The notes beneath the pieces are model-generated. The model was not told the DNA's origin, did not search any database, and was given only the letters and a program-made list of their open reading frames with translations. The position numbers and the translations under genes were made by a program. Shown here piece by piece: positions 6,190 to 12,875 of a stretch of DNA of 15,280 nucleotides. Where the stretch lies: positions 1-15,280 of the forward strand of contig JAOXRY010000291.1 of the NCBI GenBank assembly GCA_025800305.1, given 5' to 3'. Positions within the stretch are counted from its first letter, which is position 1; every line of letters starts with the position of its first letter. Source of the stretch: Campylobacterales bacterium (GTDB lineage Bacteria > Campylobacterota > Campylobacteria > Campylobacterales > SZUA-545).

Positions 6190-8391
6190 TTACTGCTTGA
6201 TTCCAAGAAGTGAATCAAGCATAGTCTGGACAGTAGAAAGAACCTTAGCATTAGCTCCATAACCTGTTTGATACTTTATTAGGTTAGCCAACTCTTCATC
6301 TATACTTACAGAACTAATTGATTGCTGCTGTTTCTCTACTGACTTAAAGAGAGCTTGAGAACTTTCAAGCTGTAGTTTTACAGAATGAGTATCAGCAGAC
6401 AATGTACCAGCAGTGTATCTATATTGTCCCATAATACTTTCATTTGCTATCTGCTTTCCATTTTTGTCATAGAAGTTAATTTGATCATATTGGAGTTGTT
6501 GCATCATATTGGCAACTTCATTATCACCAAGAACAGCTTTTCCATAGGCATTTATTTTTGATGCATCATTTTTAAATTCTGTTTTAAGTTTAATTGTAGA
6601 AGCTGAATCTCCATCTAAAAACTTATGAAGACCAACAGCACCAGCAAAACCACTACCTTTATCTGTAATATTAAACTGAATATCAGAATTTGAATCTTTA
6701 GTTACTATCTTTAACTTATTTCCTGAGAAGTTTGCATAGACTAAATCATCAACATCATTGTTAAAATAATTGTCTTCATTGTCATCAATATTCTTCATAT
6801 TGATTTGAGCTACAATTCCATTTAATGTCGAATAAAGTGGATTCTCCACATTTTTATTTATAATAATCTCTCTTGTAGCAAGTACTTCTCCTACTTCATT
6901 ATATACATTGATATTAAAAGAGCCATTCTCTATATTAAAGGGAATATCAACATCATCAACAACATCTAAACCTTTATATCCAGTAATTCCCAATGCTTCA
7001 ACAACTAAAGATGTATCTTCTTTAATAAGAACAGCACCAACCTTGTCTCCACTATGCATCTCTCCTGGAAGGATCTTCATTGTGCCTTGTTCTAATATAG
7101 CTTTAGCATCAATGTTCTTTCCTTTGAATGTATCATTTATTTTATCTATGATTGCATCAAGTCCCATGACAGTAGGATCTATATCTACTTTTATATCTTC
7201 TACAAAACGTCCATTAATATCATATGTTGAAAGTTTCATATAACCTGGTGAAACTTCTATATCTACCTTGTCATTTGGGATTTGTGAAATAGCATACTTT
7301 CTCTCTTCAACATTTAATGCTACTGTATTTCCTATTTGACTTGATACCATCTCCTTATCAGAGTTCACCGCGTATATTGTATTCGTTGCTTGTATAATCC
7401 CTAAAGACAAAGAGTCCAACATATCTTTATATTTTTGGATTTTTCCATCTTCTGCATCACCTGTTACAGAACTAAAACTCTTACCTCTTAGATCTAACAT
7501 AGCACCAATTTTTCCTCCAGTTATTCCTTTGGAAACATCAACTAAGCTGTGATCACTTTTTTGAAAATATACGCTGGTATAACCTTTTCCTGAGTTTTCT
7601 GCTTTTTCTGTTTTTAAAGGGTGAAAAGAGACACCATCTACAATTTGAAATCCTCCAACTAAAATTCCATATTCTTCACTAAAGTCGGCAATATTGGTAT
7701 CAATATCCATTGCTGTTTTTGAACCTGTTTTTGTAATTGTTGGATCTATTAATTTAGAAAGTGCTATCTCTAACTTATCTCTTTCATCTCTTAATGTATT
7801 GGCATGTCTATAAGGTTGTGCCTCAACCCGTGCAATTTCTCTATTGATTTCAGAGATGTTTTTAGCTAATCTATTAACCTCTTCAATATTTATCTTTAAC
7901 ATATCATCAATAGATGACTGGGTTGTTTCCATTTTATTTTGTATATTATTGATATCTAAAGAAAGCTGATTCGCAGATGCTGCTACTGCAATTTTTTGTG
8001 CATCATCAGCAGGATTGGAAGCTAGTTTTTGCCAACTATCAAAAAATTTCACAAGATCTCTTTCTAAACCAGCTTCATCAACATCTGGAAAGTATTCAGA
8101 AAGCTCTACTAAAACTTTTTGTTCCATCTGGTTAAATTCAAGATCTGCAGAAGAATCTACATATCTTCTAAAAGTAAATTCATCATGTATTCTAATTATT
8201 TGAGAAGCTTCAACACCTGTACCTACTTGACCACCTTTGACATTTAGGGCAAATTTCGATTCTAGATCTACCCTCTGTCTTGTATAGTTCTCATTTTCTG
8301 CATTGGCAATATTGTTACCAATAGTATCTGTAGAAAGCTGAGAAGCTTGAAGTCCAGTATAAGAGGTGTTTAAAGTTCCAAATAAAGACAT
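6190..8391 (-). CDS. flgK: Flagellar hook-associated protein 1
   Basis: The 733-residue protein has the conserved ends that form the coiled-coil core of axial flagellar proteins. The N-terminus contains GLQASQLSTDTIGNNIANAE and YTRQRV; the C-terminus contains SIDEELANLIKYQTGY and VQTMLDSLLGI. FlgK forms the first junction ring between hook and filament and is exported by the flagellar type III system. It is clearly longer than E. coli FlgK (about 547 residues), with the extra length in the variable, surface-exposed middle. The start has AGG about six bases upstream, and the stop of the flgN-like gene is one base before it. It is the last gene of the flgI-flgJ-flgM-flgN-flgK operon. The ORF is intact. 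Confidence 0.95.
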   Translation of the reverse strand: MSLFGTLNTSYTGLQASQLSTDTIGNNIANAENENYTRQRVDLESKFALNVKGGQVGTGVEASQIIRIHDEFTFRRYVDSSADLEFNQMEQKVLVELSEYFPDVDEAGLERDLVKFFDSWQKLASNPADDAQKIAVAASANQLSLDINNIQNKMETTQSSIDDMLKINIEEVNRLAKNISEINREIARVEAQPYRHANTLRDERDKLEIALSKLIDPTITKTGSKTAMDIDTNIADFSEEYGILVGGFQIVDGVSFHPLKTEKAENSGKGYTSVYFQKSDHSLVDVSKGITGGKIGAMLDLRGKSFSSVTGDAEDGKIQKYKDMLDSLSLGIIQATNTIYAVNSDKEMVSSQIGNTVALNVEERKYAISQIPNDKVDIEVSPGYMKLSTYDINGRFVEDIKVDIDPTVMGLDAIIDKINDTFKGKNIDAKAILEQGTMKILPGEMHSGDKVGAVLIKEDTSLVVEALGITGYKGLDVVDDVDIPFNIENGSFNINVYNEVGEVLATREIIINKNVENPLYSTLNGIVAQINMKNIDDNEDNYFNNDVDDLVYANFSGNKLKIVTKDSNSDIQFNITDKGSGFAGAVGLHKFLDGDSASTIKLKTEFKNDASKINAYGKAVLGDNEVANMMQQLQYDQINFYDKNGKQIANESIMGQYRYTAGTLSADTHSVKLQLESSQALFKSVEKQQQSISSVSIDEELANLIKYQTGYGANAKVLSTVQTMLDSLLGIKQ
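6194..6221. terminator. Hairpin at the convergent eptA/flgK junction (weak terminator candidate)
   Basis: TGCTTGATTC (6194-6203) and GAATCAAGCA (6212-6221) form a perfect 10-bp stem with an eight-base loop, inside the last codons of flgK. The two convergent genes stop one base apart, so some termination signal is expected here. On the minus strand a seven-base T-run follows only about 11 bases after the stem. On the plus strand no T-run follows. Part of the symmetry may just reflect coding sequence. Confidence 0.35.
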
Positions 8392-8392
8392 A

Positions 8393-8821
8393 CTAACCTG
8401 CTAGTTGTAAAAAGTTTGAATGTCTTGATGTGTCTTTGCCGTAGCCAACTGTTTTTCTAGGTAAAATTTTTGAAATAAGTGAATCATAAAATTCAGATAC
8501 AGAGATTACTAAAGATGCAAATCTTTTATTTGTATTTTTTAACTCTTCAAGATTTTTTTTCATACTACTTAAAAGTTCTTGCTGTTGTTCATCAAGTAGT
8601 TCTTCCAAAGCTTTATCTGGAAATTTTTGCGAAAGCGTAACTATCTCATTATCTATGATTGCTTTTTTGTTTTCAAAAGTACGAACAAGCTCCTCTTTGA
8701 TTTTAGTTCTTTCAAAGAGAAGATCATGCTTTGCTTCTTTTATATCAGAAATATCTCTATTTGTTATATCTATTAATTCTCTTAAAGCAGTGTTTGCTTC
8801 ATTTAAATATTGTGTAATCAT
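8393..8821 (-). CDS. flgN: FlgN-like flagellar export chaperone
   Basis: The 142-residue product is almost wholly helical and charged, with heptad-like stretches (about 20-60 and 70-105) and a C-terminal tail ending SNFLQLAG. Strong sequence motifs are lacking, as is usual for FlgN/FliT-type chaperones, which hold hook-associated proteins FlgK and FlgL for export. The assignment rests mostly on position: it sits between flgM and flgK, exactly where Campylobacter carries its FlgN-like gene, and is one base from flgK. The ATG has a strong AGGAG six bases upstream. The symbol is therefore a contextual inference. Confidence 0.75.
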   Translation of the reverse strand: MITQYLNEANTALRELIDITNRDISDIKEAKHDLLFERTKIKEELVRTFENKKAIIDNEIVTLSQKFPDKALEELLDEQQQELLSSMKKNLEELKNTNKRFASLVISVSEFYDSLISKILPRKTVGYGKDTSRHSNFLQLAG

Positions 8822-8870
8822 TTTAGTCTCCTGTCAGCTTAAAGCTTAAGACTAGAAGGCTAAAGAAAAA

Positions 8871-9101
8871 TTAAAATATTAGTGACTCTGCCACTTTCTG
8901 AGCTGTTTGGTTCATATTTAACTGATATGTCCCAGATTCAACTTGTGCTTTAATTTCTTCAACTCTGCTAACTCTTGTCGCCTCATTGACGTTTTGTGAG
9001 CCAGTAGTACCACTATCATTACCACGAATATTATTTGCAGATTCTCTTGGAGATGTTTTGTTTGCAACAACTGAATTTGCGCTATTTAAACCGTTAATCA
9101 T
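8871..9101 (-). CDS. flgM: Negative regulator of flagellin synthesis (anti-sigma-28 factor)
   Basis: The 76-residue protein has a low-complexity, probably disordered first half rich in Asn, Ser and Thr, and the conserved sigma-28-binding C-terminal helix region starting at RVEEIKAQV and continuing with the SGTY and VAESLI segments. FlgM binds FliA (sigma-28) and blocks late flagellar genes until it is exported or otherwise neutralised. Length and layout are typical. The ATG has AAGGA seven bases upstream. The 73 bases before it carry a sigma-28-like element, so FlgM may be under feedback control by its own target. It lies between flgJ and flgN, as in Campylobacter. Confidence 0.9.
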   Translation of the reverse strand: MINGLNSANSVVANKTSPRESANNIRGNDSGTTGSQNVNEATRVSRVEEIKAQVESGTYQLNMNQTAQKVAESLIF

Positions 9102-9145
9102 TCCTAAATCCTTTTCTAAATATTTACTTTTTAAACTCGTCTCTA

Positions 9146-9159
9146 ATTATACTATCGGC
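9146..9159 (-). promoter_or_regulatory. Candidate sigma-28 (and overlapping sigma-70-like) promoter for flgM
   Basis: Read on the minus strand, GCCGATAG (complement of 9152-9159) matches the sigma-28 -10 consensus GCCGATAA at seven of eight positions. It is directly followed by a perfect TATAAT (complement of 9146-9151). A clear TAAA -35 at the ideal distance is not seen; AT-rich TAAT/TAAA sequences lie 11-14 bases upstream. The site is 45-58 bases before the flgM start, in the only sizeable gap between flgJ and flgM. Confidence 0.55.
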
Positions 9160-9174
9160 AAAGAAAATTATTTA

Positions 9175-9462
9175 TTAAATATTTTTTTTCAAAAAATTAA
9201 ATAATAATTCACTATACCCAAAACCACCGGCTAATTCCTTACTCATTGCATCGTGATACATAGAGCTATAGATGTCACTACCTGTGGTTTTACCGAATAA
9301 CGAGTTTTCACTCTCTTTCATTGAAATGTCAAGCATAAGCTTTAACACTAATGACTCAAACTGGTCGGTTTGAGTTTTTAGCTTATTTAGATCCTTGGTC
9401 TGATCAATTGTAGGGACTTTAGTTTGATTAGTCACACTTATCGGGGTGTTTAAATCAAGCAT
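9175..9462 (-). CDS. flgJ: Short FlgJ-type rod-binding protein (no muramidase domain)
   Basis: The 95-residue product matches only the N-terminal rod-binding domain of FlgJ: QFESLVLKLML, the GSDIYSSMYHDAMSKELA block and a hydrophobic end (FGYSELLFNFLK). The peptidoglycan-hydrolysing domain that makes E. coli FlgJ about 313 residues long is absent. This is usual in Campylobacterota, where a separate enzyme is thought to open the wall. The role is capping or chaperoning rod assembly in the periplasm. The ATG has AGGAG five bases upstream, overlapping the flgI stop, and the genes are eight bases apart. The frame ends normally, so this is a natural short form and not a truncation. Confidence 0.85.
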   Translation of the reverse strand: MLDLNTPISVTNQTKVPTIDQTKDLNKLKTQTDQFESLVLKLMLDISMKESENSLFGKTTGSDIYSSMYHDAMSKELAGGFGYSELLFNFLKKNI

Positions 9463-9470
9463 ATAATCTC

Positions 9471-10472
9471 CTAAATAATCTCTAAATTTGCGTCTAAAGC
9501 ACCTGCTTTTTTAATTGCTTCAAAAATAGCAATCACATCCTTTGGTGTTGCACCAAGTCTTTGCAAAGCTTTAGTCACATTAGAGATGGTTAGTTTACCG
9601 CCATCTTCAAGAAGTTTATCATCAACTTTTAATGAAATCCCTCCGTGAGTAACCATAACTGGTCTGACTTCCATATCTATACCAGCAATAATTGTTCCTG
9701 TTCTTTGATCTATAATTATTTTATTATTTTTTTCCAATTGAATATCCAGATCTCCAACATTTGCCAAGAATTCAACCATGTTATCGTCTTTTGGTTTTTT
9801 CAGTTTTATACTTCTTGGATCTGTAGCTCTTGCCACACCCTCACCAAACTCTTTATTAATTGCATTTTGAATAAGAAGAACATTTTTAAATCCTCCAGCA
9901 CTTACACTTAGTGTTGCCATTTGTTTATTGTATATATCATATGAAAGGGTTTTTTCAACTGTAGCACCACCAGGAATTTTCCCAACAGTTGTATGAGTTC
10001 CTAACCCTACACTTCCTTGTGCTAATGCATATGTTTTCCCATCAACCCCTTTAAGAGGTGTCATAAGAAGTGTTCCTCCAGCTAGTGATTTTGCATCACC
10101 AATTGAAGAGACAACAGCATCAAGTTTATCTCCTTGTTTGCTAAAAGATTTTAAAGTAGATGTCAACATTACAGCTGCTACGTTTTTAGATTTTATTGCA
10201 TTTTGATCAATTTGAATATTTACAGATTTTAAAAAATTTGCCAACGACTGTCCTGTAAAGGTTGAAGTACCATCTCCTGTACCTTTTAAACCAACAACTA
10301 GTCCATACCCGATAAGCTGATTGTCTCTTACACCAACAACAGAAGTTACATCTTTGATTTTTCCACCAAAAAGAGTTGTGACACTTATAAAGAAAAATAA
10401 AACAACCATTACCAAAACCGTCTTTTTTTCTAATCCGTCAAGTTCATTTAATGGTTTTTGTTCGTTATTCAA
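9471..10472 (-). CDS. flgI: Flagellar P-ring protein precursor
   Basis: The 333-residue protein has the FlgI core: KDVTSVVGVRDNQLIGYGLV near the mature N-terminus, GLKGTGDGT, a long Gly/Ala/Val-rich middle with SVGLGTHTTVGKIPGGA, and the C-terminal block ALQRLGATPKDVIAIFEAIKKAGALDA. FlgI forms the peptidoglycan-level bushing around the rod. A hydrophobic stretch (about 18-34) with two preceding lysines is the export signal, probably cut near LFGG; the acidic first 16 residues make an unusually long n-region. The start is TTG (complement of 10470-10472), supported by AAGGAGA seven bases upstream. It is the first gene of the flagellar operon, with a sigma-54 site upstream. Confidence 0.95.
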   Translation of the reverse strand: MNNEQKPLNELDGLEKKTVLVMVVLFFFISVTTLFGGKIKDVTSVVGVRDNQLIGYGLVVGLKGTGDGTSTFTGQSLANFLKSVNIQIDQNAIKSKNVAAVMLTSTLKSFSKQGDKLDAVVSSIGDAKSLAGGTLLMTPLKGVDGKTYALAQGSVGLGTHTTVGKIPGGATVEKTLSYDIYNKQMATLSVSAGGFKNVLLIQNAINKEFGEGVARATDPRSIKLKKPKDDNMVEFLANVGDLDIQLEKNNKIIIDQRTGTIIAGIDMEVRPVMVTHGGISLKVDDKLLEDGGKLTISNVTKALQRLGATPKDVIAIFEAIKKAGALDANLEII

Positions 10473-10518
10473 TTTTATGTCTCCTTATTTAATAGCAAAG
10501 AAATTTTTAGGATTTATG

Positions 10519-10535
10519 AGCAATTAATATTCCAA
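10519..10535 (-). promoter_or_regulatory. Sigma-54 promoter for the flgI-flgJ-flgM-flgN-flgK operon
   Basis: On the minus strand the sequence TTGGAATATTAATTGCT (complement of 10519-10535) has the -24 GG (10532-10533) and -12 GC (10520-10521) separated by exactly ten bases, as sigma-54 promoters require. It also resembles the Campylobacter form GGAA-N6-TTGCT. Transcription would start near 10508, about 35 bases before the flgI TTG. Middle flagellar genes of this phylum are known to be under RpoN with the FlgR/FlgS pair. Confidence 0.8.
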
Positions 10536-10568
10536 CTATCCTCCCATCACTTTTTATTTTCTTTCTTG

Positions 10569-10574
10569 TATAAT
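10569..10574 (+). promoter_or_regulatory. -10 element of a sigma-70 promoter for the receiver-CheC-kinase unit
   Basis: A perfect TATAAT lies 45 bases before the ATG at 10619, preceded by a T-rich stretch as is common in Campylobacterota promoters, which often lack a clear -35. The start codon has a strong AGGGGAG about seven bases upstream. The divergent flgI sigma-54 site is about 35 bases away. Confidence 0.6.
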
Positions 10575-10618
10575 CTTTCTTTATTTATCCGTACAACAGA
10601 CTCAAGGGGAGAACAATA

Positions 10619-10987
10619 ATGAAGATTCTTGTCGTAGATGATGCAAAAATGGCTAGAAAAATTCTAGTTAAAAATATTCCAGAAGCCGTTAAAGAACATG
10701 GAGAGGTATTACAAGCTTCCAATGGACAAGAAGGTTTAGATCTATATAAAGAGCATAAACCAGATCTTATGTTTTTAGATTTAACTATGCCTATTATGGA
10801 TGGTTTTGAGTGTTTAGAAAAAATAATGGAATTTGATAACAATGCCAATGTTTATGTTGTTACAGCAGATATTCAACAAGCAGCACAAGACAAGGTTAAA
10901 GAACTAGGTGGAAAAGATGTTCTACAAAAACCAGCAGATCCAGAAAAAATCAAAAATATCGTATTAGAATATTTAAAGAATGAGTAA
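10619..10987 (+). CDS. Stand-alone CheY-like response regulator receiver
   Basis: The 122-residue protein is a single receiver domain with no output domain. The acidic pair Asp7-Asp8, the phospho-acceptor Asp54 in FLDLTMP, Thr82 in VTAD and Lys104 in QKP are all present, so it should be phosphorylatable. Single receivers act by binding partner proteins, as CheY binds the flagellar switch, or as phosphate shuttles. It starts at an ATG with a strong ribosome-binding site; its stop TAA shares one base with the next ATG (TAATG). The CheC-type phosphatase and histidine kinase that follow are the likely phosphatase and donor. It is not necessarily the main chemotaxis CheY, since no cheA, cheW or receptor gene is nearby. 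Confidence 0.9.
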   Translation: MKILVVDDAKMARKILVKNIPEAVKEHGEVLQASNGQEGLDLYKEHKPDLMFLDLTMPIMDGFECLEKIMEFDNNANVYVVTADIQQAAQDKVKELGGKDVLQKPADPEKIKNIVLEYLKNE

Positions 10988-11625
10988 TGGAAGAAAAATA
11001 TAACTTATCAGAAGATCAAACAGACGCTCTCCAAGAGCTAATGAATGTATCTTTTGGTCTTGCGTCATCATTGATTAGTGATTCACTAAAGAGCTTTTCA
11101 AAAATGCCTCTTCCTGTGATCGATTCTATGGAGATTAGTAAGTTAAAAGACTATATATTAAACAAATTTGATGGAAACTCTGAATACCTTGTTACAAGCC
11201 AGATCTTTAGAAATAAATTTGATGGTGAATCTATCTTTATTTTAGATGAGAGATCTGCAAAGATAATTACCTCACTTTTACTAGAAGAAGATGTAGAAAA
11301 AGTAGAAGAAGCTGATGTAAAAAGTTCCGTATTAGAACTTACAAATATAATCTCTTCTGCTTGTGTAGGAAAACTTCTTGAACTTTTAGATGCACAAATT
11401 TTTTTCCAACCTCCTATGGTAGATTTTGATGCAGGACTGAAACAAGCTATTGATAAAATGTCTGAATCTAGTGAAGATAAAGATTATAAAAGTGTTATTA
11501 TCATAGAGACCTCATTGGTTTTTGAGAAAGAGAAAATCGAAGGCTACTTATTCATCCTAACAAAAGAGAGTTCTTTTGAATGGTTAAAAAATGCTTTGGA
11601 TGATTTTATAGAAAACTATGAGTAA
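10987..11625 (+). CDS. CheC-family CheY-P phosphatase
   Basis: The 212-residue protein has a pseudo-repeated CheC/CheX architecture with two copies of the phosphatase signature [D/S]-x3-E-x2-N. The first is Asp13-Glu17-Asn20 (DALQELMN), followed by VSFGLASSL; the second is Ser113-Glu117-Asn120 (SVLELTN), followed by IISSACVGKLLELL. In CheC/CheX the Glu and Asn position water to hydrolyse the acyl phosphate of CheY-P. Both sites look intact, which points to CheC more than to CheX, which has one. It overlaps the upstream receiver gene by one base and the downstream kinase by eight. The obvious substrate is the receiver encoded just upstream, which is an inference from context. No CheD gene is visible. 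Confidence 0.82.
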   Translation: MEEKYNLSEDQTDALQELMNVSFGLASSLISDSLKSFSKMPLPVIDSMEISKLKDYILNKFDGNSEYLVTSQIFRNKFDGESIFILDERSAKIITSLLLEEDVEKVEEADVKSSVLELTNIISSACVGKLLELLDAQIFFQPPMVDFDAGLKQAIDKMSESSEDKDYKSVIIIETSLVFEKEKIEGYLFILTKESSFEWLKNALDDFIENYE

Positions 11626-12799
11626 TCAACGTATTGTAAATAAAACCCTCTTCTTAGATTCTGTCAATAGCGGGGTTGTAGTTGTAAATTCAGATCTTAA
11701 TGTAAAATTTTTCAATAGTTGGCTAGAAGCACACACTGATAAAAAAAGAGATGAAGTTATAGGCAGACCAATTACAGAAGTTTTTCCAGAAATTAAAGAA
11801 AAAGTTCTGTCAAGAAAAGTCAAAAATTGTCTCAAATTAAAAAGCCCTACTTTCTATGATGCTGAAGTTGATGGGTATCTTTTCCAGATTCCTGCAGATA
11901 AAATTATCTATTCCACCTTTGAATATATGCAACAAAACGTCACTATTGCTCCTTATGACGTGGAAAAAGATCTAGTAAGTTTAATGATTTATGATCAAAC
12001 ACAGTTTCTTGAGATGAAAAGAAGGTGTGTAGATTTCAACGAAGAGCTTCAAAGACAAGTAAAAATAGAAGTTCAAAAACAGAAAGAACAAGAAGATATT
12101 TTACTCCACCAATCTAGAATGGCTTCAATGGGAGAGATGATTGGAAATATTGCACACCAGTGGAAACAACCTTTAAATGGACTTTCTATCTATATTCAAA
12201 TGATATATGAAGAACAAAGAAATAAGCAGAAAATTTCCCAAGAATTCATCCAAGAATTTTATGAAAAAACTATGTTTCAAATAAAAGGAATGTCTCAGAC
12301 TGTTGATGATTTTAAAAACTTTTTTAAAGTTAATAGACAAAAAAAAGATTTCTATTTAAAAAGAGTAATTGAAAACTCTTTAAGACTTGTTGATTCTTAC
12401 TATACTAAGCATAAAATAGAGATAAATATCGACTATCAAGTTGACGAAGATCTCATCTTAAAAGGTTTTGATAACGAGCTTATTCAAGTATTTGTAAATA
12501 TTTTAAATAATGGGAAAGATGCCCTTATAGAAAAAAAAATAGACAATCCTAAAATGAATATTATTGTTTCAGAAACTGCCGAATTTACAACTGTAGAGTT
12601 TGAAGATAATGCAGGTGGAATTCCAGATGATATTATGAAAGATATATTTGTTCCTTACTTTACAACAAAAGATGATCAAGGAACTGGAATTGGTCTTTAC
12701 ATGTCACAAAGAATTGTAAATGAACACCTAAAAGGAACTATCTCTGTTTCCAATAAAAACCAAGGTGCGTGCTTTAAAATTAGGTTGCCTAAAACTTAG
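11618..12799 (+). CDS. Soluble PAS-domain sensor histidine kinase
   Basis: The 393-residue protein has no membrane segment. A PAS-like domain (about 8-130, beginning LDSVNSGVVVVNSDLNVKFFN) is followed by a charged coiled coil (about 132-165). Next is the H-box with phospho-acceptor His180 in GNIAHQWKQPL, and then an HATPase domain with N-box NILNNGKDAL (294-303), G1 box DNAGGIP (from Asp330), F-box VPYFTTK and G2 box GTGIGL (355-360). The kinase should be active, sensing a cytoplasmic signal through PAS; no heme- or flavin-specific residues are obvious to me. It lacks an attached receiver, so the CheY-like protein two genes upstream is the natural partner. The ATG overlaps the end of the CheC gene by eight bases, implying a fixed ratio of products. 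Confidence 0.9.
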   Translation: MSNQRIVNKTLFLDSVNSGVVVVNSDLNVKFFNSWLEAHTDKKRDEVIGRPITEVFPEIKEKVLSRKVKNCLKLKSPTFYDAEVDGYLFQIPADKIIYSTFEYMQQNVTIAPYDVEKDLVSLMIYDQTQFLEMKRRCVDFNEELQRQVKIEVQKQKEQEDILLHQSRMASMGEMIGNIAHQWKQPLNGLSIYIQMIYEEQRNKQKISQEFIQEFYEKTMFQIKGMSQTVDDFKNFFKVNRQKKDFYLKRVIENSLRLVDSYYTKHKIEINIDYQVDEDLILKGFDNELIQVFVNILNNGKDALIEKKIDNPKMNIIVSETAEFTTVEFEDNAGGIPDDIMKDIFVPYFTTKDDQGTGIGLYMSQRIVNEHLKGTISVSNKNQGACFKIRLPKT

Positions 12800-12875
12800 A
12801 ACCTTTCTTTTTTTCTTCTTCAAGTTTTGTAGAATATACTATAATAATTTACGAAACAAGATAGAAGGATAATAG
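12800..12875 (+). promoter_or_regulatory. Intergenic region with promoter for the PIN-PhoH gene
   Basis: After the kinase stop there is a pyrimidine-rich run (12802-12821). AAAACTT (12791-12797) and AAGTTTT (12822-12828) are complementary but 24 bases apart, so any terminator is weak. A perfect TATAAT at 12840-12845 lies 31 bases before the ATG, with only a poor -35 match (TCTTCA, 12817-12822). AAGGA lies about eight bases before the start. Confidence 0.5.

Noticed and set aside
6194..6221. Strong intrinsic terminator for eptA
   Set aside because: The stem is good, but no T-run follows on the plus strand and the sequence is flgK coding, so it is listed only as a weak candidate.
6908..7243. 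Plus-strand 111-codon frame inside flgK
   Set aside because: It is antisense to a well-supported flgK gene, with no domain or ribosome-binding site.
9645..9911. Plus-strand 88-codon frame inside flgI
   Set aside because: It is antisense to conserved flgI sequence and its composition is that of a shadow frame.
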